Origin: Thermoplasmata archaeon
Lineage (GTDB): Archaea > Thermoplasmatota > Thermoplasmata > Lutacidiplasmatales > UBA184
DNA: 6,819 nucleotides
Assembly (NCBI GenBank): GCA_030043405.1
Contig: JASHXS010000129.1
Coordinates: 1-6,819, forward strand
Direction of reading: 5' to 3'
The notes below the pieces were generated by a model. That model worked only from the letters and a program-made list of their open reading frames with translations, was not told where the DNA came from and did no database searches. Within the stretch, counting starts at the first letter, position 1. Each line of letters begins with the position of its first letter. Below are positions 6,363 to 6,819 of this stretch, in pieces. The translations under genes and the position numbers were made by a program.

Positions 6363-6388
6363 CGCCCGTCGGGATCGAAACCCGGGCG
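6363..6388 (+). other. GC-rich stem-loop between tRNA-Thr and the next promoter
   Basis: CGCCCG (6363-6368) can pair with CGGGCG (6383-6388) around a 14-base loop; a smaller GGTCG/CGACC dyad (6349-6353/6359-6363) precedes it. These may end or process the tRNA transcript, but no oligo-T tract follows and the base composition makes such pairings common. The rest of 6333-6404 shows nothing else. Confidence 0.2.
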
Positions 6389-6404
6389 CGGCCCTCGTCC
6401 CGGG

Positions 6405-6410
6405 TATAAG
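6405..6410 (+). promoter_or_regulatory. TATA box of the exported-protein gene
   Basis: TATAAG stands out in GC-rich surroundings, 50 bases before the GTG at 6455. A transcript start about 27 bases on, near 6434, would leave a leader of around 20 bases that includes GGTGGAG (6440-6446), a plausible ribosome site eight bases before the GTG. Confidence 0.5.
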
Positions 6411-6454
6411 CCGAGCGGCCACCTCCACTCCGAGGCGCTGGTGGAGCCGGGTCC

Positions 6455-6819
6455 GTGGTCCGACGAGTTAGCTCCCGTGGGGCCCATGTTTCCCTTCCCG
6501 CCGTCTTAGCGGTCGGCGCGGTGGCGGTGCTCGTCGCTGTATCGGGGGTGTACTGGGGCTCGGTCGACGGGCCCAAGGGGGCGGCGACCGGGGTCATCAC
6601 ACTCGGGAGCCCCACCTATTTCAGCCTCGTCTGCTCGGCCACCGGGCCCGAGCCGGTGTACTTCCTGAACATCTTCCCAATCGAGTCGGTCGCCGGAACG
6701 GTCACGACGGCGGACTTCGGGCTCGGGATCGAGACCGCGTCGAACCACTCGTACGCCCCGGACGGGCTGGCCCCCGTCCCCAATCCGGACCTCCCGTGCT
6801 CCGCGCCCCCGCCCCACGG
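6455..6819 (+). CDS. Membrane-anchored exported protein, unknown function (3' end outside window)
   Basis: Unrecognised; 121 codons are visible and the frame is still open at the window edge. There is no ATG in frame. An in-frame TAA at 6407-6409 bounds it upstream, and GTG at 6455 is the only standard start before the hydrophobic segment, preceded by GGTGGAG. The N-terminus is basic (VRRVSSRG, 2-9), then a hydrophobic span from about 14 to 33 ends in VYWGS, giving a signal peptide or a single N-terminal anchor with the rest outside the cell. The outer part is rich in Gly, Ser, Thr and Pro and has two cysteines (60 and 115) that could form a disulfide. The layout recalls small surface or pilin-like archaeal proteins, but no class III signal-peptide processing site is evident. 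It has its own promoter and probably does not belong to the upstream operon. Confidence 0.65.
   Translation, partial: MVRRVSSRGAHVSLPAVLAVGAVAVLVAVSGVYWGSVDGPKGAATGVITLGSPTYFSLVCSATGPEPVYFLNIFPIESVAGTVTTADFGLGIETASNHSYAPDGLAPVPNPDLPCSAPPPH

Noticed and set aside
5607..6428. Minus-strand 273-residue ORF containing RDLNPRPADYESAAL
   Set aside because: The string is antisense tRNA, and the rest is an Arg/Pro-rich shadow of the trans-sulfuration gene.
6298..6615. Minus-strand ORF ending in LEGFEPPT
   Set aside because: That string is the antisense translation of a tRNA T-arm, a well-known false gene; the ORF also lies opposite the GTG-started exported-protein gene.
1..6819. Mobile element, CRISPR array, defence or secretion cassette
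   Set aside because: No transposase or integrase motifs, no regularly spaced repeats and no tRNA-end duplication were seen on either strand.

Overview
The window reads as a chromosomal fragment of a GC-rich archaeon, most likely a euryarchaeote and perhaps a high-GC member of the Thermoplasmatota. This rests on an archaeal-type LonB with two transmembrane helices inside its ATPase half, an archaeal-type NadM, a radical SAM protein resembling COG2108, TATA-type promoters, a tRNA without encoded CCA, and frequent GTG/TTG starts. The lineage is an inference from gene content; no marker gene was aligned.

Layout. Positions 1-972 (+) hold the 3' part of a radical SAM gene whose cluster-binding cysteines lie before the window. 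It meets head-on a minus-strand pair: a divergent folD (1121-2026) followed by a small four-cysteine ORF that starts at or near folD's stop and overlaps the 3' end of the radical SAM gene. A 175-base divergent intergenic region (2027-2201) separates folD from a plus-strand cluster. It carries a dyad over the putative folD TATA box, an operator-like inverted repeat beside the lonB TATA box, and a GC hairpin in the lonB leader. The plus-strand cluster is lonB (2202-4229), a 79-residue acidic four-cysteine protein (4226-4465), nadM (4476-5015) and a gamma-family trans-sulfuration enzyme (5012-6220). It is packed tightly enough, with 4-base stop/start overlaps at two of three junctions, to be one translationally coupled operon. 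After it come a tRNA-Thr(CGT) with its own TATA-like box and, behind another TATA box, the start of a membrane-anchored exported protein that runs off the right edge.

Functions together. The operon joins membrane protein quality control (LonB), the adenylylation step of NAD synthesis (NadM) and PLP-dependent sulfur amino-acid chemistry, plus one unknown small putative metal-binding protein. FolD would supply one-carbon units, but it lacks key cyclohydrolase residues, so it may be a dehydrogenase only or have another role. I found no mobile element, CRISPR array, rRNA or recognisable defence system. The best candidates for undescribed biology are the two unrelated small four-cysteine proteins, the altered FolD active site, and the operator-like dyads in the folD/lonB intergenic region.
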